Under the pieces are notes generated by a model that saw only the letters and a program-made list of their open reading frames with translations, was not told the DNA's origin and made no database searches. Positions 27,591-36,907 of a DNA stretch of 64,000 bases are shown in pieces. Source of the stretch: Haemophilus sp. Lineage in GTDB: Bacteria > Pseudomonadota > Gammaproteobacteria > Enterobacterales > Pasteurellaceae. The stretch spans positions 1 through 64,000 of the forward strand of contig JAHZCD010000008.1 in NCBI GenBank assembly GCA_019423025.1, written 5' to 3'. Each line of letters opens with the position of its first letter. Position 1 is the stretch's first letter. The position numbers and the translations under genes are program-made.

Positions 27591-28475
27591 TTACCAAGTT
27601 AAATTCTTATAATAATGATAAACAGGATGGAAAATTGTTTCCTCTTTATATTCAGGTATCCAAGGCTTTCTATCTGTTATGTAGTGAATAATCCATGGAG
27701 ATTCAGTTACTAATGGTAAAAATGTAAAGTTATAGTGCGCTTGAACATTATAACGAACATCAATTCTTAGCCAGCGATTAAATAGAACAAAGTTCAATAT
27801 ATCTTGATCTGCATAGAGTACATCTGAATAATATAACGCAATAGCTAGTAATTTTCTCGTCATATTTTCCTCTCGGCATTTCACTAAATCCCATAATATT
27901 ACACCAGCATTAAAATAAGGTTTGAAATCTTCTCCGCCTTTGTAAGAAAGGCATGATTCTAATTCTTCAGGTGTATTTAAAACATACCAGTGAGGCGTAT
28001 CTTTATTTGATAAATTATAGTCATCAATCGCCGCAATCGGACAACCTTTCATATCAACATGAAATAAATTTGATAATGATGAATTTACAATAATATCGCT
28101 ATCTAAATAAAGCACTCGCTCTTCTTGAATTAATTCTGGAATTAAGAATCGCGCATAAGTAAGCTCATTAACATGTTTTAATTTATTAGGTAGTTGTTTT
28201 ATGATTTCATTGATAGCTAATGAATTGGGCATTATTTTTTGGTTTAAACGCTGAATAGCTGGATTAGCCTCATTAAGCCAAATAGGTGAAAGTTGATTAT
28301 TAAACTTCGCTAGGTTCTGTGCTTGCAAAACAAGCCAATTTTCAGGAATGTCCGTATGAATAATATAGATATGCATCTGAGAGTTATGGTAGCAAATAGA
28401 TTTTAATAAAGTTTCAAGTGGTTCTAAGTAATTTTTATCTGCACAAAGTGCGATATTAATTTTATTTGAATTCAT
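27591..28475 (-). CDS. GT8-family glycosyltransferase (LOS-type)
   Basis: A 294-residue soluble retaining glycosyltransferase of family GT8, related to LgtC-type galactosyl/glucosyltransferases of lipooligosaccharide synthesis. Visible motifs are the metal-binding DXD at 125-127 in LYLDSDIIV, NAGVILWDL (189-197), DQDILN (223-228) and a His in WIIHYI (264). The acceptor and donor sugars cannot be read from sequence. The gene looks more A/T-rich than its neighbours and stands alone, which may mean acquisition. No tetranucleotide repeat tract (the phase-variation device of many Haemophilus LOS genes) is present. Confidence 0.82.
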   Translation of the reverse strand: MNSNKINIALCADKNYLEPLETLLKSICYHNSQMHIYIIHTDIPENWLVLQAQNLAKFNNQLSPIWLNEANPAIQRLNQKIMPNSLAINEIIKQLPNKLKHVNELTYARFLIPELIQEERVLYLDSDIIVNSSLSNLFHVDMKGCPIAAIDDYNLSNKDTPHWYVLNTPEELESCLSYKGGEDFKPYFNAGVILWDLVKCREENMTRKLLAIALYYSDVLYADQDILNFVLFNRWLRIDVRYNVQAHYNFTFLPLVTESPWIIHYITDRKPWIPEYKEETIFHPVYHYYKNLTW

Positions 28476-28540
28476 ATTTATTCCAACTTTATAGTTTAAG
28501 CCTAAAAAGTAAAGAGGACGGCTCTAATTCACTCTAAAAA

Positions 28541-29350
28541 CTAAGCTAAAACCAACCGCTCTTTACCCGCATAGATATTAGCTTTTCCAGGGCGAGCAAA
28601 GCCGATAAGGGAAAGATTGTGTTGTTCAGCCATATTGACGGCAAGATCTGTTGCTGCAGAAATTGCAACAAGTAACTCGATGCCACAAGCTACCGATTTT
28701 TGGACCATTTCATAACTGGCTCGGCTTGAAACAAGTACGAATCCTTGCGGTTGATTCTGTTTAGCATGCCAGCCGATTAATTTATCTAGTGCCACATGTC
28801 GCCCAACATCTTCTCGAATCGCCAGTAAATTACCCGATAAATCAAAAAAGGCGGCGGCATGTGTCGCCCCTGTTTCTTTTCCGAGTGTTTGATTAGCTTG
28901 TAATTGTTCTAAACAGCCATCTAATAAATTTAAATTAAATTGGAAAGTGCGGTCTAATTTCGGCAATTTTTTATAAACTTGTGAGATTTGTTCTGTGCCG
29001 CAAATGCCACATCCTGTTCTACCTGTTAATGTACGGCGATGATCTTTTAATGCTACAAATTGACGGCTAGATAATTCAATTTGCACTTCAATGCCATTGC
29101 ATACTTCCACCACATCTATGCCATAAATATCCGCTTTTTTCTCAATAATACCTTCCGCTAATGAAAAGCCTAAAGCAAAATCCTCTAAATCTTGGGGAGA
29201 GCACATCATGACGGTATGTGCAATACCATTATAGACAAGTGAAACAGGGACTTCCGCAGCCAAACTATCTTGTTTTTCCACTAAAAGTGAGGTCGGATTT
29301 TCAGATGTTTTTTTTAAAAAATTAATTGTTTTTTGGATTATCCAGTGCAT
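28541..29350 (-). CDS. fdhD: FdhD, sulfurtransferase for formate dehydrogenase
   Basis: Transfers sulfur from IscS to the molybdenum bis-MGD cofactor of formate dehydrogenase, without which FdnG is inactive. The 269-residue protein has the catalytic CxxC loop TGCGICG with C114 and C117, the [11 protein letters not shown] segment and the [15 protein letters not shown] block of the cofactor pocket. It diverges from the fdnGHI-fdhE cluster it serves, across a 275-bp control region. Confidence 0.95.
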   Translation of the reverse strand: MHWIIQKTINFLKKTSENPTSLLVEKQDSLAAEVPVSLVYNGIAHTVMMCSPQDLEDFALGFSLAEGIIEKKADIYGIDVVEVCNGIEVQIELSSRQFVALKDHRRTLTGRTGCGICGTEQISQVYKKLPKLDRTFQFNLNLLDGCLEQLQANQTLGKETGATHAAAFFDLSGNLLAIREDVGRHVALDKLIGWHAKQNQPQGFVLVSSRASYEMVQKSVACGIELLVAISAATDLAVNMAEQHNLSLIGFARPGKANIYAGKERLVLA

Positions 29351-29415
29351 TATTTTTTCCCAATAAAATGACTGTTGTAAAAATGTTACTTTTTTTTAAC
29401 AAAAAATGTTTGTTT

Positions 29416-29431
29416 TGTGATCTAGCTCAAG
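29416..29431. promoter_or_regulatory. FNR/CRP-like box between fdhD and fdnG
   Basis: GTGAT-CTAG-CTCAA (29417-29430) matches the FNR consensus TTGAT-N4-ATCAA at 8 of 10; in CRP register TGTGA-N6-TCAAG matches 8 of 10. The same box precedes dcuC. Anaerobic FNR control is expected for this enzyme. A -10-like TATAAC follows at 29444 and a TATAAT at 29516; neither lies at the exact class II distance. Confidence 0.55.
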
Positions 29432-29596
29432 TTTTAAAGCGATTATAACAAGTTTTGATTATAGATTTTCGGTTAAAAAATAGTTAAAATCGACTCCGTT
29501 TAAATTGGTCATTGTTATAATCAATTTAATGGTTGATACGTTATTTTAACGAAATCAAATAAATTATCTATACGAATTTATACTATCGAAATATCT

Positions 29597-29612
29597 TAAC
29601 GGTTCGCCGTTA
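29597..29612 (+). promoter_or_regulatory. TTCG-loop hairpin directly before the fdnG ribosome site
   Basis: TAACGG (29597-29602), loop TTCG, CCGTTA (29607-29612): a perfect 6-bp stem capped by a UUCG tetraloop, two bases before the fdnG Shine-Dalgarno GAAGGAG. It may protect the mRNA 5' region or set ribosome access. Confidence 0.55.
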
Positions 29613-29625
29613 TGAAGGAGTGATT

Positions 29626-32600
29626 ATGCAGGTCTCTAGACGTAAGTTCTTTAAGATCTGTGCAGGTGGTATGGCGGGGACGTCTGCGGCAATGTTGGGT
29701 TTTGCACCATCATCTGTCTTAGCGGCACCACGTGAATACAAATTATTACGGGCTTTTGAATCCCGTAACACCTGTACATATTGTGCAGTGAGCTGTGGTA
29801 TGTTGTTATATAGCACAGGCAAACCTTACGATGCTTTAAGCAGCCATACAGGCACCAATACCCGTTCTAAATTATTCCACCTTGAAGGTGACCCAGACCA
29901 TCCGGTAAGCCGTGGGGCATTATGTCCTAAAGGTGCGGGCGCGTTAGACTATGTTAATAGTGAAAGCCGTGCATTATACCCTGAATATCGAGCACCGGGT
30001 TCGGACAAATGGGTTCGTCTTTCTTGGGAAGAAGCGATCAAACGCGTTTCTCGTTTATTAAAAGATGACCGTGATGCGAACTTCGTTGAAAAAGACGCAA
30101 GTGGCAAAACCGTTAACCGTTGGACCTCTACTGGTATTATGACCGCCTCCGCCATGAGCAACGAGGCCGCACTTCTTACTCATAAATGGGTTCGAATGTT
30201 GGGCATAGTGCCGATGTGTAACCAAGCGAATACTTGACACGGACCAACGGTAGCAAGTCTTGCTCCATCATTTGGTCGCGGTGCCATGACAAACAACTGG
30301 GTTGACATCAAAAACGCCAATCTTATTATTGTTCAAGGTGGTAACCCTGCTGAAGCTCACCCTGTTGGCTTCCGTTGGGCGATCGAAGCGAAGAAAAACG
30401 GTGCGAAAATCATCGTGGTTGACCCTCGCTTTAACCGTACAGCTTCTGTAGCTGACCTTCATGCACCAATTCGTTCCGGTTCTGATATCGCATTCTTAAT
30501 GGGTGTGATCCGTTACTTATTGGAAACTAACCAAATTCAACACGAATACGTTAAACACTATACCAATGCTTCATTCTTAGTTGATGAAGGTTTCAAATTT
30601 GAAGATGGTTTATTCGTAGGCTTTGATGAAGAAAAACGTACTTACGATAAATCTAAATGGAATTACCAATTTGATGAAAATGGTAATGCTAAACGTGACA
30701 TGACCTTACAAGATCCACGTTGTGTGATTAATATCTTGAAAGATCACGTTTCTCGCTATACCCCAGAAATAGTTGAACGTATTACCGGTGTTAAGCAAAA
30801 ACTCTTCTTACAAATCTGTGAAGAAATTGGTAAAACCTCTGCACCGAATAAAACCATGACGCACTTATATGCGTTAGGCTTTACTGAACATACAATCGGT
30901 ACTCAAAATATTCGTTCAATGGCTATGATCCAATTACTCTTAGGTAATATGGGGATGCCAGGAGGCGGTATTAATGCATTACGTGGACACTCAAACGTAC
31001 AAGGTACAACAGATATGGGCTTATTGCCGATGTCTTTACCTGGTTATATGCGTTTACCAAACGATAAAGATACTTCTTATGAGCAATATATCAATGCGAT
31101 TACGCCAAAAGATATCGTGCAAAACCAAGTAAACTACTATCGTAATACTTCGAAATTCTTCGTGAGTATGATGAAAACGTTCTATGGTGATAAAGCAACC
31201 AAAGAAAACGGTTGGGGCTTTGACTTCTTACCGAAATCTGACCGCTTATACGACCCTATCACTCATGTTAAATTAATGAATGATGGCAAATTAAACGGTT
31301 GGATTTTACAAGGTTTCAACGTATTAAACTCATTACCGAACAAAAACAAAACTGTTGCGGGTATGAGCAAATTGAAATTCTTAATCGTAATGGATCCGCT
31401 TCAAACTGAATCTTCTGAATTCTGGAAAAACTTTGGTGAATCAAACGATGTAAATCCAGCAGATATTCAAACTGAAGTATTCCGTTTACCAACTACTTGT
31501 TTCGCAGAAGAAGATGGCTCTATTGCCAACTCTGGTCGTTGGGCACAATGGCACTGGAAAGGCTGTGACCAACCAGGTGAAGCACTACCAGATGTTGATA
31601 TTCTTTCTATGATTCGTGAAGAAATGCATCACCTTTATCAAAAAGAAGGTGGTCATGGTATCGAATCTTTCGAAGCGATGACTTGGAATTATGCTCAGCC
31701 GCATTCACCAAGCTCCACAGAGTTAGCAAAAGAATTAAATGGTTATGCCCTTGAAGATCTTTTAGATGCAAACGGTAATGTGGTTTATAAGAAAGGTCAA
31801 TTACTTAACGGATTCGCTCACTTACGTGATGATGGTACTACTTCATCAGGTAACTGGCTCTATGTGGGACAATGGACTGAAAAAGGTAACCAAATGGCAA
31901 ACCGTGACAATTCTGACCCTTCAGGTTTAGGTTGTACATTAGGTTGGGGCTTCGCATGGCCGGCAAACCGTCGTATCCTTTACAGTCGTGCTTCACTTGA
32001 TATTAACGGTAATCCTTGGGATAAACACCGTCAATTAATCAAATGGAATGGTAAAAACTGGAACTGGTTAGATGTCGCTGACTATGGCACACAACCACCA
32101 GGTTCTGATGCAGGTCCGTTTATTATGTCTGCAGAAGGTGTTGGCCGTCTATTCGCTGTAGATAAAATTGCGAATGGTCCTATGCCTGAACACTATGAAC
32201 CAATTGAAAGTCCGATTGACACTAACCCACTACACCCAAGTGTCGTCTCTGATCCGACTGTTCGTATTTATAAAGAAGACCGTGAATTTATCGGTTCAAA
32301 CAAAGATTTCCCTTATGTGGCAACCACTTATCGTTTGACCGAGCACTTCCACAGTTGGACTGCTCAATCTGCGTTAAATATCATCGCCCAACCTCAACAA
32401 TTCGTGGAAATTGGTGAGAAATTAGCAGCAGAAAAAGGCATCCAAAAAGGTGATATGGTAAAAATTACTTCTCGCCGTGGCTACATTAAAGCCGTTGCAG
32501 TGGTAACAAAACGTTTGAAAGATTTAGAAGTCGACGGACGTACCGTACATCACGTGGGTATTCCAATTCACTGGAACATGAAAGCCTTAAATGGTAAAGG

Positions 32601-32709
32601 TAATCGTGGTTTCTCCACCAACACCTTAACACCATCTTGGGGTGAAGCAGTCACTCAAACACCAGAATATAAAACATTCTTGGTAAACATTGAGAAAGCG
32701 GAGGCATAA
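29626..32709 (+). CDS. fdnG: Formate dehydrogenase-N/O alpha subunit, selenocysteine-containing
   Basis: The periplasmic catalytic subunit that oxidises formate to CO2 at a Mo(W)-bis-MGD centre (called fdxG in Haemophilus). The in-frame TGA at 30235-30237 is read as selenocysteine 204; the full product is 1027 residues, near the 1015 of E. coli FdnG. A twin-arginine signal (SRRKFFK, then a hydrophobic stretch to about residue 33) precedes the [4Fe-4S] motif [16 protein letters not shown] hairpin follows the TGA. ATG 29626 has GAAGGAG ahead; a GTG at 29620 lies inside that site. It needs selABCD elsewhere and FdhD/FdhE here. Confidence 0.96.
30235..30277 (+). promoter_or_regulatory. Selenocysteine TGA codon and bacterial SECIS element
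   Basis: Downstream of TGA (30235-30237), GACCAA (30242-30247) pairs with TTGGTC (30272-30277). Within it GG/CC (30249-30250 with 30265-30266), a bulged T at 30251, and AGCAA/TTGCT (30252-30256 with 30260-30264) close a 3-base apical loop GTC. An apical stem with a bulged U and a loop G-U is what SelB recognises in E. coli fdnG and fdhF. Confidence 0.93.
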
Positions 32710-32710
32710 T

Positions 32711-33646
32711 ATGGCAGGAAGTGGTCAAGGCGTTCAATCGCAAGACATTATCAAGGTCTCCGCTACGTCTGGTTTAACACCAGCACCTCAAGCGCGTGAT
32801 CATAAAGTTGAAGTAGCAAAATTAATCGATGTATCCACCTGTATCGGTTGTAAAGCCTGTCAGGTGGGCTGTTCAGAGTGGAATGACATCCGTTCTGATG
32901 TTAATGCTCAATGTGTGGGGATCTACGATAACCCAGTAGATCTCAATGCAAAAGCATGGACGGTAATGCGCTTTAACGAAGTTGAAGAAAATGATCGTTT
33001 AGAATGGTTAATCCGTAAAGATGGTTGTATGCACTGTTCAGAACCAGGCTGTTTAAAAGCTTGTCCTGCACCAGGCGCAATTATCCAATATGCAAACGGT
33101 ATTGTGGATTTCCAATCTGATAAATGTATCGGTTGTGGTTACTGTATCGCAGGTTGTCCGTTCAACATTCCACGTATGAACCCAGAAGACAACCGTGTGT
33201 ACAAATGTACCCTTTGTGTGGATCGTGTTTCTGTAGGCCAAGAACCGGCTTGCGTGAAAACATGTCCAACCGGTGCAATTCGTTTTGGTTCTAAAGAAGA
33301 GATGAAACTCTACGCAGAACAACGTGTTGCTGACTTAAAATCACGTGGTTACGAAAACGCAGGTATCTACGACCCTGAAGGCGTAGGTGGTACACACGTA
33401 ATGTATGTATTACACCATGCGGATAAACCTGAACTTTATTCTGGTCTTCCAAAAGATCCAAAAGTTGACCTAACCGTCACCCTTTGGAAAGATGTATTGA
33501 AACCGGTAGCAGCTGTAGCAATGGGTGGTCTAGCACTTGCTGAAATCGCTCACTACTTAGCTGTAGGTCCAAACGTTGAAGAAGATGTAGAAGATCATCA
33601 CCATGAATTTGAAGAAGAAGATAAAAAAGGAGGCAAAGATGAGTAA
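32711..33646 (+). CDS. fdnH: Formate dehydrogenase iron-sulfur beta subunit
   Basis: Carries electrons from FdnG to the cytochrome b subunit. The 311-residue protein has four [4Fe-4S] cysteine groups ([41 protein letters not shown]...CVKTCPTGA) and one C-terminal membrane helix ([18 protein letters not shown]), followed by an unusual acidic His-rich tail ([12 protein letters not shown]). ATG 32711 comes one base after the fdnG stop. It overlaps fdnI by 8 bp. Confidence 0.96.
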   Translation: MAGSGQGVQSQDIIKVSATSGLTPAPQARDHKVEVAKLIDVSTCIGCKACQVGCSEWNDIRSDVNAQCVGIYDNPVDLNAKAWTVMRFNEVEENDRLEWLIRKDGCMHCSEPGCLKACPAPGAIIQYANGIVDFQSDKCIGCGYCIAGCPFNIPRMNPEDNRVYKCTLCVDRVSVGQEPACVKTCPTGAIRFGSKEEMKLYAEQRVADLKSRGYENAGIYDPEGVGGTHVMYVLHHADKPELYSGLPKDPKVDLTVTLWKDVLKPVAAVAMGGLALAEIAHYLAVGPNVEEDVEDHHHEFEEEDKKGGKDE

Positions 33647-34355
33647 GATTGAGATTAGCAATGATACTCGAATCATTCGTCATAGAACGCCTGCTCGTTT
33701 TAGCCACTGGTTGCTCGTAATCTGCTTCTTTATGACGATGTTTACTGGTGTGGCATTCTTCTTCCCAGATTTTGCGTGGTTAACTGAAATTTTAGGTACT
33801 CCGCAACTGGCTCGAGCAATTCACCCGTTCACCGGTATCATTATGTTCGTTGCCTTTATTTTCCTCGGCTATCTTTACTGGGATCACAACATTCCAGAGA
33901 AAAACGATATTCGTTGGTTAAAAGGCATCGTTGAAGTATTAAAAGGGAATGAGCACGCTGTTGCAGATAACGGCAAGTATAACCTTGGTCAAAAAATGTT
34001 ATTCTGGACATTGAACTTGGCGATGGTCACTTTACTTGTAACCGGTATCATTATGTGGCGTCAGTATTTCTCGCACTACTTCTCTATTCCGGTATTACGT
34101 TTTGCGATTTTCCTTCACTCTTTAAGTGCATTCATGTTGTTCACCGGTATTTTGGTACACATGTACATGGCATTCTGGATTAAAGGATCTATTCGCGGTA
34201 TTGTGGAAGGTTGGGTAACTGTTCGTTGGGCGAAAAAACACCACCCGAAATGGTATCGAGATGAAGTACTTCCTAAGCTAGAAGAAGACCTCGAAAATGA
34301 AGCTGAAGGTAAAAAAGTAAAAACCAAAGCATTGTTCAAAGGTATCAATGGCTAA
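33639..34355 (+). CDS. fdnI: Formate dehydrogenase cytochrome b556 gamma subunit
   Basis: Membrane anchor and quinone reductase of the complex, 238 residues, with four predicted helices and heme-ligand histidines (e.g. in [21 protein letters not shown]). ATG 33639 (MSKIEIS) follows AAGGAGG at 33627-33633 and overlaps the end of fdnH; in-frame codons further upstream (from 33603) lie inside fdnH and lack a ribosome site. Confidence 0.95.
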   Translation: MSKIEISNDTRIIRHRTPARFSHWLLVICFFMTMFTGVAFFFPDFAWLTEILGTPQLARAIHPFTGIIMFVAFIFLGYLYWDHNIPEKNDIRWLKGIVEVLKGNEHAVADNGKYNLGQKMLFWTLNLAMVTLLVTGIIMWRQYFSHYFSIPVLRFAIFLHSLSAFMLFTGILVHMYMAFWIKGSIRGIVEGWVTVRWAKKHHPKWYRDEVLPKLEEDLENEAEGKKVKTKALFKGING

Positions 34356-34359
34356 AATC

Positions 34360-34393
34360 AAAAAGTGCGGTTAAAATTGACCGCACTTTTTCT
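34360..34393 (+). terminator. Uptake-signal terminator between fdnI and fdhE
   Basis: AAAAAGTGCGGT (34360-34371) pairs with ACCGCACTTTTT (34380-34391), 12 bp with an 8-base loop and T-run. It probably lets only part of the transcripts into fdhE, a chaperone needed in low amounts. Confidence 0.82.
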
Positions 34394-34415
34394 TATCAAT
34401 ACTTAAGAGACTATT

Positions 34416-35324
34416 ATGAGTATCAAAATCTTATCTGCAGACGAAATCAAACAAAAAAAGAATTCATACGATATTCCACCTGTTTTGTTTGCTAACCCTA
34501 AAAATCTTTATCAACGTCGTGCAAAACGTTTAAGAGAATTAGCAAAAGATCATCCACTGGCTGATTATTTACTCTTTGCTGCAGATGTTGTGGAAACCCA
34601 ATTAAGCGTATTTGAAAAAAATCCATTAGAAAAACAGCATTTCGATAATTTAAATGAAATTGAACCGTTAAATGCTAAAACATTTAAACGATCAGACATT
34701 TGGATTGAATATCTCAAAGAAATTTTACATAGCATAAAACCAAAAGCGAATGAGCAGGTTACTGCTACTATTGAAAATCTTGAAAAAGCCTCTGATAAAG
34801 AGCTTGAAGAAATGGCTACTCATCTTTTAAGCCAAGAATTTAATTTAGTGAGCACTGATAAAGCTGTCTTTATCTGGGCTGCACTTTCTCTTTATTGGTT
34901 ACAATTGGCTCAACAAATTCCTCATAATAGCCGTCAAGAAGGTACAGATAATCTGCATTACTGCCCTGTTTGTGGTTCTGCACCAGTGGCAAGTGTTGTT
35001 CATATCGGCACATCACAAGGTTTACGTTATTTACACTGTAGCCTTTGTGAAAGCGAATGGAATTTAGTCCGAGCTCAATGTACTAATTGTAATGAACACA
35101 AAAATCTTGAAATGTGGTCATTAAATGAAGAGCTTGCTCTTGTTCGTGCTGAAACCTGTGGTGATTGCCAAAGCTACTTAAAAATCATGTTCCAAGAAAA
35201 AGATCCTAACGTTGAGGCAGTGGCTGATGATTTGGCATCGATTTTCTTAGATATTGAAATGGAAGAAAAAGGCTTCGCGCGCAGTGGATTAAATCCATTT
35301 GTCTTCCCTGCAGAAGAAGTGTAA
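34416..35324 (+). CDS. fdhE: FdhE, formate dehydrogenase maturation protein
   Basis: A cytoplasmic redox-linked chaperone that interacts with the formate dehydrogenase catalytic subunit before Tat export. The 302 residues include four CxxC pairs (C183/C186, C208/C211, C222/C225, C248/C251) of the two rubredoxin-like metal sites. It follows fdnGHI behind a terminator hairpin. Confidence 0.95.
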   Translation: MSIKILSADEIKQKKNSYDIPPVLFANPKNLYQRRAKRLRELAKDHPLADYLLFAADVVETQLSVFEKNPLEKQHFDNLNEIEPLNAKTFKRSDIWIEYLKEILHSIKPKANEQVTATIENLEKASDKELEEMATHLLSQEFNLVSTDKAVFIWAALSLYWLQLAQQIPHNSRQEGTDNLHYCPVCGSAPVASVVHIGTSQGLRYLHCSLCESEWNLVRAQCTNCNEHKNLEMWSLNEELALVRAETCGDCQSYLKIMFQEKDPNVEAVADDLASIFLDIEMEEKGFARSGLNPFVFPAEEV

Positions 35325-35344
35325 TTTTTACTTTTTAGATAAAC

Positions 35345-35372
35345 AAAGTGCGGTCAAAATTGACCGCACTTT
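35345..35372. terminator. Perfect uptake-signal palindrome between fdhE and rimI
   Basis: AAAGTGCGGTCAA (35345-35357) and TTGACCGCACTTT (35360-35372), a 13-bp stem around two bases, serving the convergent fdhE and rimI operons. The loop is very short, so in RNA the innermost pairs must open. Confidence 0.85.
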
Positions 35373-35378
35373 TGCATT

Positions 35379-35819
35379 CTAGAGATAACATGCCATCACG
35401 ACAGCATTTTCTCGTCCACCATCTGGTTTTGGATAATAATTCTTACGAATATCAACCTCATTAAATCCTAGCCTTTCATAAAGGAAACGAGCCGGATTCG
35501 ACTCTCGCACTTCCAGCCAAAGGGTTTGAATACCTTTCTCTTTAAGCTTATCCATTAAACCTTGCAATAAAAACGAACCATAGCCCTTTCCTTGTTGAAC
35601 CGGATCTATCGCAATATTGAATAATGTGGCTTCATCTAATACCGTTTGGCAAATAGCAAAACCAAGCACTTGCTCTTTTTCCACTAATTTCAAATTGAGA
35701 TAACGCTCGCCGACATTATTTTTCAATGTTCCCAATGACCAAGGCACAAGGTGTGCTGCTTGTTCAATTTCATATAAGCGATCCATATCGCATTCTTCAA
35801 TAGGAAAAAGAGAAGGCAT
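35379..35819 (-). CDS. rimI: Ribosomal protein S18 N-acetyltransferase RimI
   Basis: A GNAT-family enzyme that acetylates the N-terminal alanine of ribosomal protein S18. 146 residues; the acetyl-CoA loop is QQGKGYGSFLL and the last motif ARFLYERLGFNEVDIRKNYY. ATG 35819 starts two bases after the holD stop without a Shine-Dalgarno, so it depends on translational coupling; an in-frame TTG at 35846 inside holD is a poorer choice. Confidence 0.92.
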   Translation of the reverse strand: MPSLFPIEECDMDRLYEIEQAAHLVPWSLGTLKNNVGERYLNLKLVEKEQVLGFAICQTVLDEATLFNIAIDPVQQGKGYGSFLLQGLMDKLKEKGIQTLWLEVRESNPARFLYERLGFNEVDIRKNYYPKPDGGRENAVVMACYL

Positions 35820-35821
35820 AA

Positions 35822-36226
35822 TTAAATTTGTTGGATTTGTTGCCAAAGTTCACGCTTAGCTTGGCTATTTTGCTGGAATTGTTGCCAATCAACGGAGCGA
35901 TAAACACGCTCTGCATTTAAGCAATAAGGCAAAGTGCGGTCGATTTGATCAGCATTTTCAGCTAATAACCAATACCGCACAGAATGTTGTAACGTGATAT
36001 GTTGAATTTGATCGAAATTCAGGCAAAGGCAATCTTCTTTGTTTAACTCGAGTGCCAGTCGAACATCTGAAAAAAGTGGAGAGTTCGATACGTTATCTTT
36101 CGCCACCACAATAAATTTCACTTGTTCAGACACACTCACACCAACCGCCCCTTGTAATACTTCTGGGCGATAGAGCTGCCAACGGGTTATCCCCATTTCA
36201 TTTAAAAGAAAATTGCGTCTATCCAT
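35822..36226 (-). CDS. holD: DNA polymerase III psi subunit HolD
   Basis: A small subunit of the clamp-loader complex that links it to chi and SSB. The 134 residues start MDRRNFLLNEMGITRWQLYRPEVLQG, the conserved N-terminal region that binds tau/gamma in the psi family. Order lipoprotein-holD-rimI with gaps of 3 and 2 bp marks one operon; rsmC is divergent, as in E. coli. Confidence 0.9.
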   Translation of the reverse strand: MDRRNFLLNEMGITRWQLYRPEVLQGAVGVSVSEQVKFIVVAKDNVSNSPLFSDVRLALELNKEDCLCLNFDQIQHITLQHSVRYWLLAENADQIDRTLPYCLNAERVYRSVDWQQFQQNSQAKRELWQQIQQI

Positions 36227-36229
36227 AGA

Positions 36230-36820
36230 TTAACGAGCGATAGTATCTAACGGATAATCTCTTAAACCTTTAACAATTGCTTTTTCTTGCGCATCTGTTG
36301 GTTTTTCTTGATACGCTTTTAAGCTACGGAAAGAAAGAATATTTTTCGCTTGATAAACCACAGCGATAAAACGTTGGAAATCCTTACCATCACAAGCATA
36401 GTAAACATCTGAAGCGTTACCAATCGTTTTTAAATCACATACTTTTTTATTTGTATCAAGATATTTTGTCGTTAATGATGGAACGTGAGAAACATCTTTC
36501 AGGTAGTAAGTTTCACTAGTGATAAATTTACGGTTACTACGATCTACACTAGATGCACCACTTAAGAAACGCGGATCTTCTGATTTATCAAAGGCTTTTG
36601 TTTGTTTATAGAATTTCTCGCCGTTGAATGTCACTTCTTGGTTACCTTTTTTGATACGCTCAAACTGTGCATCTAAGCTTTGTGCTTGTGCAGCAGGTAA
36701 TTCAACTGTTGAGCTTGTTGGTAAGGTTGAAGGTTTTTCTTTGCTACCTTGAAGTTGTTCGATTAATTGACAACCAGACAATAAACTTGCCATTGCGACT
36801 GCGGTGATGATTTTTTTCAT
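36230..36820 (-). CDS. Outer-membrane-type lipoprotein of unknown function
   Basis: 196 residues with a clear lipoprotein signal: basic MKK, hydrophobic core and lipobox LLSGC with the lipidated cysteine at 17. The mature part starts with a Ser/Pro/Lys-rich linker and then a globular region without motifs I know. ATG 36820 follows AAGGAA; an upstream in-frame start at 36895 would bury the signal peptide. It sits 3 bp ahead of holD, so it shares that operon, although E. coli has no lipoprotein there. Confidence 0.75.
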   Translation of the reverse strand: MKKIITAVAMASLLSGCQLIEQLQGSKEKPSTLPTSSTVELPAAQAQSLDAQFERIKKGNQEVTFNGEKFYKQTKAFDKSEDPRFLSGASSVDRSNRKFITSETYYLKDVSHVPSLTTKYLDTNKKVCDLKTIGNASDVYYACDGKDFQRFIAVVYQAKNILSFRSLKAYQEKPTDAQEKAIVKGLRDYPLDTIAR

Positions 36821-36907
36821 AAATAATTCCTTAATAAATACGTTTAAATCGTTTTCTTTTGCTAGAATAACGCGTAATTTTAACCAATAACCCACAGGAT
36901 TTAAAGC

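Noticed and set aside
29480..29493. ATAGTTAAAATCGA as an FNR site at -41.5 of the TATAAT at 29516
   Set aside because: The position is right but only about 6 of 10 bases match; the box at 29417-29430 is much better.
30235..30237. In-frame TGA in fdnG as a pseudogene or frameshift
   Set aside because: A complete SECIS structure follows and the codon falls on the known selenocysteine position, so it is a coding TGA.
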